From contig JANTQA010000032.1 of NCBI GenBank assembly GCA_027625915.1, positions 1,116,001-1,180,000 on the forward strand: a stretch of DNA of 64,000 nt. Reading direction: 5' to 3'. Under the pieces are notes generated by a model, which did not search any database, was not told the DNA's origin, and saw only the letters and a list, made by a program, of their open reading frames with translations. Within the stretch, counting starts at the first letter, position 1. Every line of letters begins with the position of its first letter. Origin of the DNA: Anaeramoeba flamelloides (Eukaryota; Metamonada; Anaeramoebidae). Below, piece by piece: positions 43,240 through 64,000 of the stretch. A program made the position numbers and the translations under genes.

Positions 43240-43599
43240 AAAATAGACAATTTGGAATAAAAAAAGTAAACAATGATTAGAAACTATTTTTCAAAAAAAA
43301 TTAAAAATATTCAAATTTTATCATTTTAATACATTTATAATAATCATTATTAGTTAATGATCCATCTTTGATCAAGTATTATTTTTCAATAAATTTAACT
43401 ATTTTAACTTGGAAAAATAAAATTTCCAGGTTCTAAAAAGATTTTTTTTGAAAAAAATGACTAAAAAATTCTAAAAACTCTTGATTCGCAATAAAGAAGT
43501 CGTTTTATATTGTTTTAAAATTATTTTATATTTAATAAATATCTTTCAAATCAGAAATAAATATTTTTTAAGAATTAAAGAATTATTTTCTTACTTCGA

Positions 43600-44986
43600 A
43601 TTCTAAAAATAATAATTTTTTTTGATTTTCCGTTAAGTTTTTTTTAATTTTTGAAATAAACAGAAAATTTCTTTAAATTTTTGGTTTATTTCAAAAAGTA
43701 AAAAAAAAAAAACATGGCACCTGATGACAGTTTTCGTTATGTTTTCCGGAATTTAAAAGAATTGAGTAAAATATTTGATTTAACTTCATTCTTTTTAATT
43801 CATGAAAACCACTGTTAGCTTTTTTTATAATTTGAGAAATAAAAAGAAAATTTCTGAAATTTTCTTAGAATTTCTCAATTTAAAAAAAATCAAGAAAATT
43901 GACGGCACTTGACTGACATTTTGCGTTAGGTTTTCCAGAATTTCAAAGAATAGAGTTAAATCTAAGATTTTACACAATTCTTTTGAATTCTGGAAAACCA
44001 CCATTAGCTTTTCTTGAGTTTTCTTTTTATTAGGATATTCGATAGATTTTCTTCAGGTTATTTTTATTTTTTGAAATAAAAAGAAAAGTTTACAGTCAGT
44101 TCCACTATTAATACACAAAATTTCAACGAAAATTTAAGGCACAAAAAAAAAACTTAAATTAAGACACATTTTTTGGAATTTTTTTTTTTCACAAATTATT
44201 TAACTAGAATCAGAATTTTGTGTCTTAATTTAAGTTTTTTTTTTGTGCCTTAAATTTTCGTTGAAAGTTTGTGTATTAATAGTGGAACTGACTCTAAAAT
44301 TTTCTTTTTATTTCAAAAAGTAAAAAAAAACCTAGAAAACTTAACATATAAAACAAAAAACCTTAAGAAAATGCACTGTTATTTTTTTCTATTTAAGAAA
44401 TAAACTGAAAATTTATTAAATTTTTATTTTATTTTAAAAAGTAAAAAAAAAAACCTGTTAACTTTTCCAGAATTTAAAAGAATTGAGTAAAATATTTGAT
44501 TTAACTCCATTCTTTTGAATTCTAGAAAATCTAGGCACTCTATGGCACTTGACAGGCTTTTTCGTTATTTTTTTTTTTAATTTTTGAAATAAACCGAAAA
44601 TTTATATTTTTTTTTGGGATTATTCCAAAAAGCCAAAAAGACACAGTTAGTTTTTTTAAATTTGAGAAATAAAAAAAAAATTTTTTGAAATTTTCTGTTA
44701 ATTTCTAAAATTAAAAAAAATATATAGGCACTTGAAGGCACTCTAAAGACACTTTTAGTTCAATATATATTGTTTTTTTTTGAAAAAATTAGAAAATTTC
44801 AAAAAAAATTTTTATTAGAAAAATTAAAAAAACAACTAGGTACTTTACAGCACTCCACAACATTTAATGGGCACTAACTTACCGTTTTTCCCAAAATAAA
44901 AACGAATTGAGCAAAATCTAAAGATTTTTCTCCATCCATTTAAATCCAGCAAAACCTCGGAAATTTCGATTAGGTTTTCTAGAATT
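43600..44986. repeat. Array of two alternating hairpin modules
   Basis: Module H1 is an inverted repeat: TTTTCCAGAATTTAAAAGAA, then GAGTAAAAT, a short loop, ATTTTACTC, and the mirror of the first part. It is seen near 43741, 43931, 44464 and 44883. Module H2 is an AT-only inverted repeat around GAAATAAA.AGAAAATTT and its mirror TTTATTTC, seen near 43638, 43812, 44014, 44390, 44570, 44650 and 44766. Text such as GGCACTTGACGGACACTTTC often links them. Copies differ by point changes, so the array is not newly made. Confidence 0.75.
44091..44296. mobile_element. Palindromic MITE family A, copy 7 (nested)
   Basis: Starts TACAGTCAGTTCCAC and ends GTGGAACTGACTCTA. It sits within an H2 hairpin of the array, whose two halves (GAAATAAAAAGAAAAG and CTTTTTATTTCAAAAAG) flank it, so it inserted after the array formed. 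Confidence 0.88.
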
Positions 44987-45187
44987 TACAGACAGTTCCA
45001 CTTTTAAAACACAAACTTCAAGGGAAATGAAGGCTCAAGAAAAATTCGTAATTAAGGAAAAAAATTCAGATACTAGAAAAATAATATTTATAAAAAAAAA
45101 ATTCTAAAATTTTGTACCTTAATGTGAGATTTTTGCATACCTTAAATTTAGTTGAAAGTTTGTTCCTTAAAAATAAAAACGACAGTT
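44987..45187. mobile_element. Palindromic MITE family A, copy 8 (nested)
   Basis: Degenerate copy beginning TACAGACAGTTCCAC and ending near AAATAAAAACGACAG. Its left edge abuts TTTTCTAGAATT, the start of an H1 hairpin, so it interrupts that module. Confidence 0.75.
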
Positions 45188-45610
45188 TAAAAAATTAATA
45201 AATTCACCAATTTTACTCTATTCACTTGAATAATGGTAAACCAAGGGTAAAGATTATTTATCATAATTTTTTTTCTATATTTCATTATTATAAGACAGTA
45301 CAACATATATAAAAACATTAATTAGTATCTATCAAAGTAAATATCCCAAAGTTAAATTAAATTAAATTAAAATTCATTGATATTGATTTAATATTTTCCA
45401 CTCGCAAAAAAACACCCTTTTTTATTGAAAAGAGACTTAAAAAAAAAATATTTTTCTACTACTAATAGTAATAAATACAATAATCTCAAGATTTTTTAGT
45501 TCTAGAATATTTAATTTTTCAGAAAATAAACTTTATTAACATTGATGAAATGTTAATCAATAAAATAGTTTTGTCTAACTCAAAATTTTTAATTTTATTT
45601 TTTCATTTTT

Positions 45611-46565
45611 GTGACCACAAAAAAAGATAACCTGAAATATTTAAACATCCTGCTAAATTCTATAACTTCTGTTAAAAAACTTTTTTTGTAGAACAAAGGG
45701 TCCAATTTTCCTCAAAATTCATAACGGAACACTAATAATAATAGAAATAATTAAATGGCCGGACTTCTATTTATTTTGAAATTCTCGAATAATGAAACAA
45801 TTTTGATTAAATTTTATATTTAATTTTGTTATCCCAAATACGACTAGAATTCTAAGAATAACAATGCCAAGACGATCAGTTCTTCAAAATATTCATTAAA
45901 AAGGTTTTATTGTCAAAATAATCCCATTCAACAATCTCAAAAAATATTCAATATTTTTTATTCTTAGATATCTGAAATAATTTTTTTTTATATATTAATT
46001 CAATTTCATCAGATTAGAAATCATTTTGATGATTTTATTTAACTAAATTGAAATTTTGAAATTTCTTTGTCAAATCAAAAACTGTTTTTAAAAATCAAAA
46101 GTAATTTTTGGCTATGAAAAAAATTCAAAAGAAAATAAATTTTCAAAGAGAGACAATTAAAAGAATCTCTAAAACTCACAATTAACAACAACTATAACAT
46201 CACACCTCTTCCGGTATTGGATTAGTATTAGAATATTTCCAAGATGAGAGGAATTATTATCTAATGATAAGGAAACACTGAAAATTTAAAATGAGAGAAT
46301 AACCTTGTTTCGAATTCAAAAAAAAGTTCCTCCTTTACTGATCAACTCATCAAAGAGTAGAAACTCATACAAGAATTCGTCTCTTAACAAAAATAACAAA
46401 TTAATTCCAATTAGAAGAAAACTGTATCGAAAATTTAAATCAAGACCAATTCAATTTGATCTTGTTTCATTTTTTTTCACTTTTGAAATCTTTCTTTTTC
46501 GAAAAAATCCTCAAATCTTTTAACATTAAAAAACAACCGACATTCAAATAAAATAAAATCAAAGA
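45611..46565. other. Upstream region of the TEX261-like gene
   Basis: A 72-codon frame at 46305-46523 starts without ATG and has no family resemblance; it probably lies in the 5' leader. No promoter motif is recognised. Confidence 0.5.
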
Positions 46566-47438
46566 ATGGGATTTGCAATTACACTTCAACTATGGACTTC
46601 TGTGATCTTCTTAATTCTTATTCTTACGATCTCCTTTTTTTGTGGGATCTATTTTCTTGCCGAAATTGCGAATGAGAACAGCAAGCATTTGAAACTGTTT
46701 CTTCAAATCTGTATTGCTTTGATTGTAGTATTAGCAATCTTTTTAGTTGAAGACAGGTTTCCGATTTATTTGGTCGTGTGTACTATTGCTACACAACTGT
46801 TATATTTACCACTCTTAATTCATTATCCAAAAGTGGATCTTCTCTCGCCAGAGTTTCTTATTGGCTTGTTTGTGACAATTACGAATGGTATTACTTGGCT
46901 CTATTTTATTCTTCACGATCGAGACAGATTTATTCTTCACTTATTGGCCTTATGCTTTGTCTTTGTTTCTTTAACACCAGTTTTGTTGATTACTACCTTG
47001 TCACTTGACGAGCGTGCAATTGAGAAAATTTCTCAGTTAGCATTTTTCCAAAACAAAGAAGAAAAAAATAAAGATAAATCAGCGAATTATGTAATTCATA
47101 ACGACTCTTCAATTTTGCCTTCAAACGTCAACTCACAATACTCTTCTTCATCAGAAAAAAATGTTGATCAATTTGGTGAGAATTCTGGCATCAGGAAAAG
47201 AGCAAGCAAACAAAAAAGCTTTGATGAATTTTTAACAAATTTCCATGACGGGAAAGAACAACCAAATTCTTTTTCTTCGAATGTACAATCTGGGAAAACA
47301 GATGCAGTTATTAAATCAGTCAGTACTTTAACAACTTCTTCAAATTTGTTTCTTTTAATTTTTTCAATCACAACATTTGTTTTTAAAAAAGCAAAAAATA
47401 AGTTGTTGCCTAACAAGCAAAATACAACACTTTTTTAA
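46566..47438 (+). CDS. TEX261/Svp26 family ER-Golgi membrane adaptor
   Basis: 290 residues, ATG at 46566, single exon, TAA stop. The N-terminal ~160 residues match the Svp26/TEX261 layout: a first membrane span (about 8-33) running into GIYFLAEIANENSK, then two spans, the conserved RFPIYLVVCTIATQLLYLPL and LLSPEFLIGL motifs, NGITWLYFILHDRDR, a fourth span and the closing LITTLSLDE. Family knowledge: yeast Svp26 and animal TEX261 cycle between ER and early Golgi and help load membrane cargo into COPII vesicles. Human TEX261 is about 196 residues and yeast Svp26 about 228; this one carries a Ser/Asn/Lys-rich extension and a further hydrophobic stretch near 258-275 (NLFLLIFSITTFVF), so it may have an extra membrane anchor. 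It ends in LF, reminiscent of hydrophobic export signals. It converges on the VPS13 gene. Confidence 0.85.
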   Translation: MGFAITLQLWTSVIFLILILTISFFCGIYFLAEIANENSKHLKLFLQICIALIVVLAIFLVEDRFPIYLVVCTIATQLLYLPLLIHYPKVDLLSPEFLIGLFVTITNGITWLYFILHDRDRFILHLLALCFVFVSLTPVLLITTLSLDERAIEKISQLAFFQNKEEKNKDKSANYVIHNDSSILPSNVNSQYSSSSEKNVDQFGENSGIRKRASKQKSFDEFLTNFHDGKEQPNSFSSNVQSGKTDAVIKSVSTLTTSSNLFLLIFSITTFVFKKAKNKLLPNKQNTTLF

Positions 47439-48539
47439 AAGAACAAATATTTTAAAACCTATCTTCAAACAAAAAACACAACTAACAAAATGTTTTTTTT
47501 TTTTTTTTTCTTTTTCTAAAAAATACCCCTTTTTGGATGCTATCTAAGAAGATCAAAGAAATCAAATCAAAAAAAAAACAATTAAAAGGGATATTTATTG
47601 AATTATGAAAATTTTGATCTTTAATTATATCAAGGGGTACTTTTAATATTCAATATATCATATTAAAGTTCAAGTAATGAAGAAGAAATAAAAAAAAATA
47701 TTAATGTTTAAGGTTTCTTTTTGAAAATTCCATTTTTCCAAAGATATTGTTATTTTTACCATCAAAATCGAATTAAAACAAATTATTTATTATTTCAGGT
47801 GAATCATTTTTGAATTGTTGATAATGGATTTCTACCTTTATGTTTATTAAAACATATAAATAATGAGTTCGATCTTAGATATTCTTTATAATTGATATTC
47901 ATACTTTGTTATAATATTTTAAAAATTTATATATAATTTTCGGGCTGAAGTACTTTATTTTTAGTAAAATATTTTGTAAATTTTTTTACTAAAAATTAAT
48001 TGAGTTTCGTAAGAGATAGATTTATGTTGATAATTATTCAAGATTTTAAACATTACTTTGCTATTTATTGGCTATCAAATCTAACTATTGTTTTCAGAAA
48101 AAGAGAAACATATTTTATTTTTTGTAAAAAAAACTCAAGAAACCCCAAAATTGAAGTAAAAAATTATTGAGTAAAGAAAAATTTGTTTAGTCAGATGTTT
48201 TTTGATTTCGTGATCCTATATTATTCTAAATAAGCAGCAAATGTATGCCTTTTGGATAAATTTGAGAATTGTTTAAATAAAACTTTTTTGAATTTAGCAA
48301 CCCAATTTTACCTTAAAACAAAACATTTAATTCTTGTATTTATAATTATTGAAATTTTTTTATACTTGAATTATAATTCTATTGTTCTATAATAAATACT
48401 TTTTGTATTTTAACATTTAAATCATTAATTATTCTATTTTGTAATTCTTTTTTGACAAATACAATCAAAAGAGTAAGAAAATAGGAGAGACAGATAATTA
48501 CAACTATAATAATAATAATAACTTAATTTAACAAATTTT
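47439..48539. other. Convergent intergenic, left part
   Basis: 3' flank of the TEX261-like gene. AT-rich with no feature recognised. Confidence 0.4.
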
Positions 48540-49800
48540 TTCTACCAAGGTATAGAATCGGCTATTGCCACCCTTTATTTCTAAATTTTGTAAATTCTTT
48601 TTCATTTGTGTGATGAAAGTTTAATTGAAGTAACAATAGAAATTGAAATTTCTATCCTATATTCTTTCAAAAATAAATTTTGAAATATCGATCCAACTGA
48701 TTTTTTTCAAATTTAATCATTTTTTATTATTTTTTATCATTGAGTCAGATTTATTCTTTTCAATTGTTTTCTTTTTTTCATATTTTTTTTTTTTTTTTCT
48801 ATTTTTTTTTTTTGACATATAATTCATTTGCAAAAATTTTTTTATTAAAAGATCAATAGTCAAGAAATAAAAAAGTGTTATATTAATGTTATTGAAATTT
48901 TCAAATTGATTTTAGAAAAATCATATCAAAAGCGATTAAAATTTCCTTACTCTTCAATTTAAGATCAAAATAATCCTTGTTGTTTTTTTTTTTCAATTAT
49001 TATCAAAGAATAATAAACCATTTTCCAGCCAATTGGATACAGTTGCGGAGTGTAGATTCTATCTGCTTAAAAAATTTGTATGGAGATTAGAAGAAAATCA
49101 TTTTTTTTCAAAATTGAAAACAATTTTTCATTTTTTGCTCACTTTGTGTTTTTGTTTTTTTTTTTTCCGAATTTTTTTTGATCCTTAATTCATTTACAAT
49201 TTTTTTTTTTATTTATTGCAAGATCGAGAGTCACCTTGTAAAAATCGGTTATTGTAACGTTATTGAAACAGTAAAAATTATTGGATAGAAATCCTATTTG
49301 TTTCTATTGGGATTTTATTTGAACTTCAATAGAAGATCAAAATGAACATTGTTGTTTTTCTCAATAGTGCTCTAAGAATTTGGGTTTTGAAATTTTTAAG
49401 ATAATCCATTGATTAATTGGTTTTACTTCAGACATGAACCAATTATCCTTTGATGTGTATTATTCTACTTATTCCTTATTTACTCTTCAGGAGTCAATTA
49501 TAAAAAAAAAACATTGATATTTGAAAAAAATTATGGGCCAATTTTGACTGAAACAAAGTTTAGAAACAAAAATAATAGTGAAATAAAGTTTAGTTTTTCA
49601 ATTTTTAAGAAAATATTTTGATTGGTTAGTTTTACTTCATACAGATATCAACTAATCTCTAATGTGTATTAACAAACTTATTTCTTCTTTATTATTTAAA
49701 GACCAATTTTAAAAAACATTGATATTTGAAAAAAAATTTTCTATCTCGATGTTTGTATAGGCACCTTTTGATAGAAACAAAATTTACCTACATGAATACA
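48540..49800. repeat. Decayed tandem duplications 3' of VPS13
   Basis: Two sets are visible. Sequence from about 48740-48990 (ATAATTCATTTGCAAAAATT, AATAATCCTTGTTGTT) recurs at about 49130-49375 (TTAATTCATTTACAATTT, AAATGAACATTGTTGTT). Sequence at 49410-49560 (TTGGTTTTACTTCAGACATG, AACATTGATATTTGAAAAAA) recurs at 49625-49770. Both are heavily diverged and non-coding. Confidence 0.6.
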
Positions 49801-49930
49801 TATATTATTTGGAGATACAAAATCTAAAATTAAATTTGAAAAGGAAATAAAATTACAAAACACAAAAAAAAAAAAAAAAATGAAAAATACATTTTATTTT
49901 TTAAAAAAAAAATTGTTAAAAAACAAATAA

Positions 49931-61765
<11,835 letters not shown>

Positions 61766-62484
61766 GAAAAAATGAAAAGTTTGATATTATGATAATATTT
61801 GTCAATGACTTGTGATTTTGGGATTTTTTTATTTTCTGCTTTTCTTTGGAAATTTGCTTGAAAAGTGATCACGTATGATTATTTAAAATTGACTATGTGG
61901 TGATCTTGTTAAAATGCATACGGTATGTTATTTTATTTTTATATCTTTGAGGTAGCTATTGATTCAAATTTAAAACAGTTTTAATTTTATCTCAAAAGTT
62001 GACTGAATAAAGAGTCAAAACAATGTTGACAATTTTTGTTAAATTGGTTTGTTAAGCTTTTGTAGTTTTTCGTTGGGTTGTGTACAAATATTATGTAAGG
62101 AAATTGGAAAAAAATTTTACCTTATTAACCAAAAAAACAAATGTCTTTGGTGAAATTTTAAAAAGTTTTTGTTAACCATACCAATACACACATCCATGTT
62201 TTTCATATTGTTCTCTCATTCTTTGGATGAATAATGGAAAAATTTAAACTCTTGTTATTTTTAACCAAATTGTGAAAATCAAAGTTATTATGTCAATAAT
62301 TGACTGACTCAAACCAAGATAGGTTTTTTGTAGACAACTTACAAAACTAGGGTTTTTGTCACTGAAAAGGAGAAAGAATTTAAAAGTTGTGTTTTTAGGA
62401 TGATTGATAGGGCAAAAAGAAAAAGAGATTAAGATTTTTTCAATTTGATGGATAAAAGAAGATCTTTTTTCAACCTAATTCTGT
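61766..62484. promoter_or_regulatory. Divergent intergenic region between VPS13 and the Rab gene
   Basis: Both genes point away from this region, so it should hold both promoters. No TATA or other element can be singled out in DNA this AT-rich. Confidence 0.4.
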
Positions 62485-62640
62485 ATGGGTTGTATTGAAT
62501 CAAGAAATTCTGAGAGTGTAAATTGTTTTCAAGTTCAAATGATTCTAATTTGTTACAAAAACAAAAATGTGTTTTTGTTCTGCAATCACAAAAAAATTGG
62601 GAAAATTATTTTGCATTTATCTTTTATCATTATTTTCTTA

Positions 62641-63450
62641 ATGTCAGATCTAAAAATTGTCTTACTTGGTAGCAGCGGTGCAGGTAAAACGTGCATTGTA
62701 CAGAGGCTGATTAATGGAACTTTTGATGATAAAGAACCTACAACCTTAGGTGCATCTTTTTTGGTAATTGCCTTTTCGCTTTTTATTTTTTTTCTTTAAC
62801 AAGTTTTTTTTTCTTTTTTTTTTTCTTTTTCTTATTCTTTTTCTTTTTTCTTTTTAAACATAATTGAAATCAAAAACAACAAACATTTTTTTTTCAAAAT
62901 GCACTTAATTTCGAATCGATAATTCGCAAATTGTTTGAATCAGCAAAAAAAATATACGTCCAAAACAGGAACACAATTTACATTCGCTATTTGGGACACC
63001 GCAGGACAAGAAAAATTTGAAAGTTTGTCCACGTTTTACACACGAGACGCAGGCGCAGCGATTATTGTTTACGACATCACATCAAAATCAACTTTTAGTT
63101 CGCTGAAGCGGATGTACAACAAATTAAATTATGCCTCTGAAGATTGTTTTTCGATCCTTGTCGGATCAAAATACGATCTCGTCGAAAAGGATCCAGATTC
63201 CCGAAAGGTGTCTGTTGAAAGAGGGCTTAAGTTTGCAAAAGAAAACCGCTCGTACTTTTTTGAATGCTCTTCCAAAACAGGGCACAATCTTGATGAGGTG
63301 TGGGAAAAAATAGGAGAACTCTTTATTAAATTGCTTGCAAATAGAAGCAAACTTGCAAAAAGTAATTCAAAGACAAAAATAAAGATTGATCAGCCAGAAT
63401 CTGAAGACGAGCAAAGCAAAGAAGAAACCAAGGACGGAGGGTGCTGCTAA
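62641..63450 (+). CDS. Rab-family small GTPase
   Basis: Two exons, 62641-62763 and 62944-63450, with a 180-bp intron (TTG|GTAATT, AATCAG|CAAA, phase 0), giving 209 residues. P-loop GSSGAGKT, switch I Thr in EPTTLGASFL, switch II WDTAGQEKFESLSTFY, base-binding GSKYDL, G5 ECSSKTG, and a C-terminal GGCC for double geranylgeranylation. GASFL and the switch II sequence point toward the Rab5/Rab21/Rab22 endosomal group. The usual NKxD is SKYD: Asn to Ser at the residue that contacts guanine. The ATG at 62641 is the conservative start. The frame is open upstream to an ATG at 62485 whose first residues, MGCIES, fit an N-myristoylation plus palmitoylation signal; a possible intron 62516-62647 would give MGCIESRNSE-NLKIVLLG, like plant Ara6. 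Confidence 0.9.
62764..62943 (+). other. Intron of the Rab gene
   Basis: 180 bp, GTAATT...TGAATCAG, T-rich. Its removal joins GASFL to QKKYTSKTGTQFTF, the normal Rab switch I-interswitch sequence. Confidence 0.88.
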
Positions 63451-64000
63451 TTTGCGTTATTTGTTATTTGATTTATCATTTTTCTTCATTTTATCAAAGA
63501 ATATAAATTGGGTTGTATTCTGTTTCTTGTCTCTTTGCTTGTTTCGTTTTAAAAAATTATTTGAACCTTCCCCACAAGTAGGAAAATTTTTTGCATAATG
63601 CTATTAGAAAATGATGTTTTTCAGACCTATTTTATCTTGGAATAGTTCTTAATGTCAAAATATATCTTCGTAAAAAATTCAAAAACATTACCCAACAATT
63701 CAACATTTTATTAGATAAAATTTTTTTCGAAGAAATAAATTTATTTTTTTAGAGATTCTGTTTCTCAAAAAGTAACTTTGGGAGGATAAATTAATCTAGA
63801 AAAGATTTTGAATCAGAACCAATTCAATTTTTACAAACATTTTGGAATTTTTAATAAAGTATTAAATACAAAATTTTGTAAAATTTGTTTTCAAATTTAT
63901 TTTTCAAATATTTGGGATACCACTTTTCCATTTTTAGCTTTTTTTTTTTTTTTGTAAAATAAAAATCTTAAAAATTTTTTCTTTTCGGGAAACCAACTCA
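63451..64000. other. 3' flank of the Rab gene to window end
   Basis: No further gene is seen before the window ends. Confidence 0.45.

Larger units (their letters stand above)
43240..45610. repeat. Long dispersed repeat, family E, expanded copy
   Basis: Flanks (43240-43600 and 45230-45610) match the flanks of the Myb-intron copy. The interior holds an array of hairpin modules with two inserted MITE A copies. No gene. Confidence 0.75.

Noticed and set aside
43600-44986. CRISPR-like array
   Set aside because: The units are diverged hairpins without unique spacers of constant length, in a eukaryotic intergenic repeat.
46305-46523. 72-codon frame just upstream of the TEX261-like gene
   Set aside because: It starts at TTG, shows no family resemblance and is Ser/Lys/Asn-rich like random leader sequence.

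Overview
The window is a stretch of nuclear DNA from an AT-rich, intron-bearing eukaryotic microbe, most likely an amoeboid protist. The evidence is split genes with short GT-AG introns (84-365 bp, plus one of 3.1 kb), a standard stop set (TAA and TGA end genes), Lys/Glu-, Gln/Glu- and Asn-rich low-complexity protein segments, and typical endomembrane and signalling families (VPS13, Rab, Svp26/TEX261, Myb, a p67phox-like TPR protein). The style recalls Anaeramoeba-type metamonads or other AT-rich amoebae, but no rRNA or marker gene fixes the species. That assignment is inference only.

Layout. 1-2.9 kb: gene-poor, with one ~530-bp inverted-repeat element. 2.9-6.0 kb (+): a Lys-rich protein ending in a divergent alpha-kinase-like domain. 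6.0-17.3 kb: a repeat field holding six copies of a ~200-bp palindromic Tc1/mariner-like MITE, a 3.3-kb inverted-repeat structure with tRNA-like sequences at its inner edges, and a dispersed ~560-bp repeat. 17.3-22.4 kb (+): a large acidic U-box protein with a ubiquitin-like N terminus and a chain of repeated beta-rich C-terminal modules; the last module runs on in another frame past the stop. 22.4-34.2 kb: two minus-strand genes (a small coiled-coil protein and a two-exon SH3-TPR p67phox-like protein), more repeats, and a Tc1/mariner-like transposase remnant split by a MITE. 34.2-38.9 kb (-): a multi-exon three-repeat Myb protein whose 3.1-kb intron carries a long dispersed repeat and whose start codon appears to be split by an intron. 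38.9-46.5 kb: gene-free, with an array of alternating hairpin modules (43.6-45.0 kb) that is an expanded relative of the Myb-intron repeat. 46.6-47.4 kb (+): a TEX261/Svp26 family membrane protein. 49.9-61.8 kb (-): a single-exon 3944-residue VPS13. 62.5-63.5 kb (+): a two- or three-exon Rab GTPase divergent from VPS13, with a possible Ara6-like MGC N terminus.

The recognised genes share a membrane-traffic and signalling flavour: Rab and VPS13 share an 875-bp divergent intergenic region, TEX261/Svp26 works in ER-Golgi cargo sorting, and the p67phox-like protein keeps residues that contact Rac in p67phox. There is no sign of an operon or a single pathway cluster. The most unusual material is (i) the layered palindromic elements, several nested in one another, and (ii) gene-structure oddities: the split ATG, the C-terminal frame break, and the alternative acylatable Rab N terminus. 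Domain calls come from reading the translated sequence; no database search was possible.
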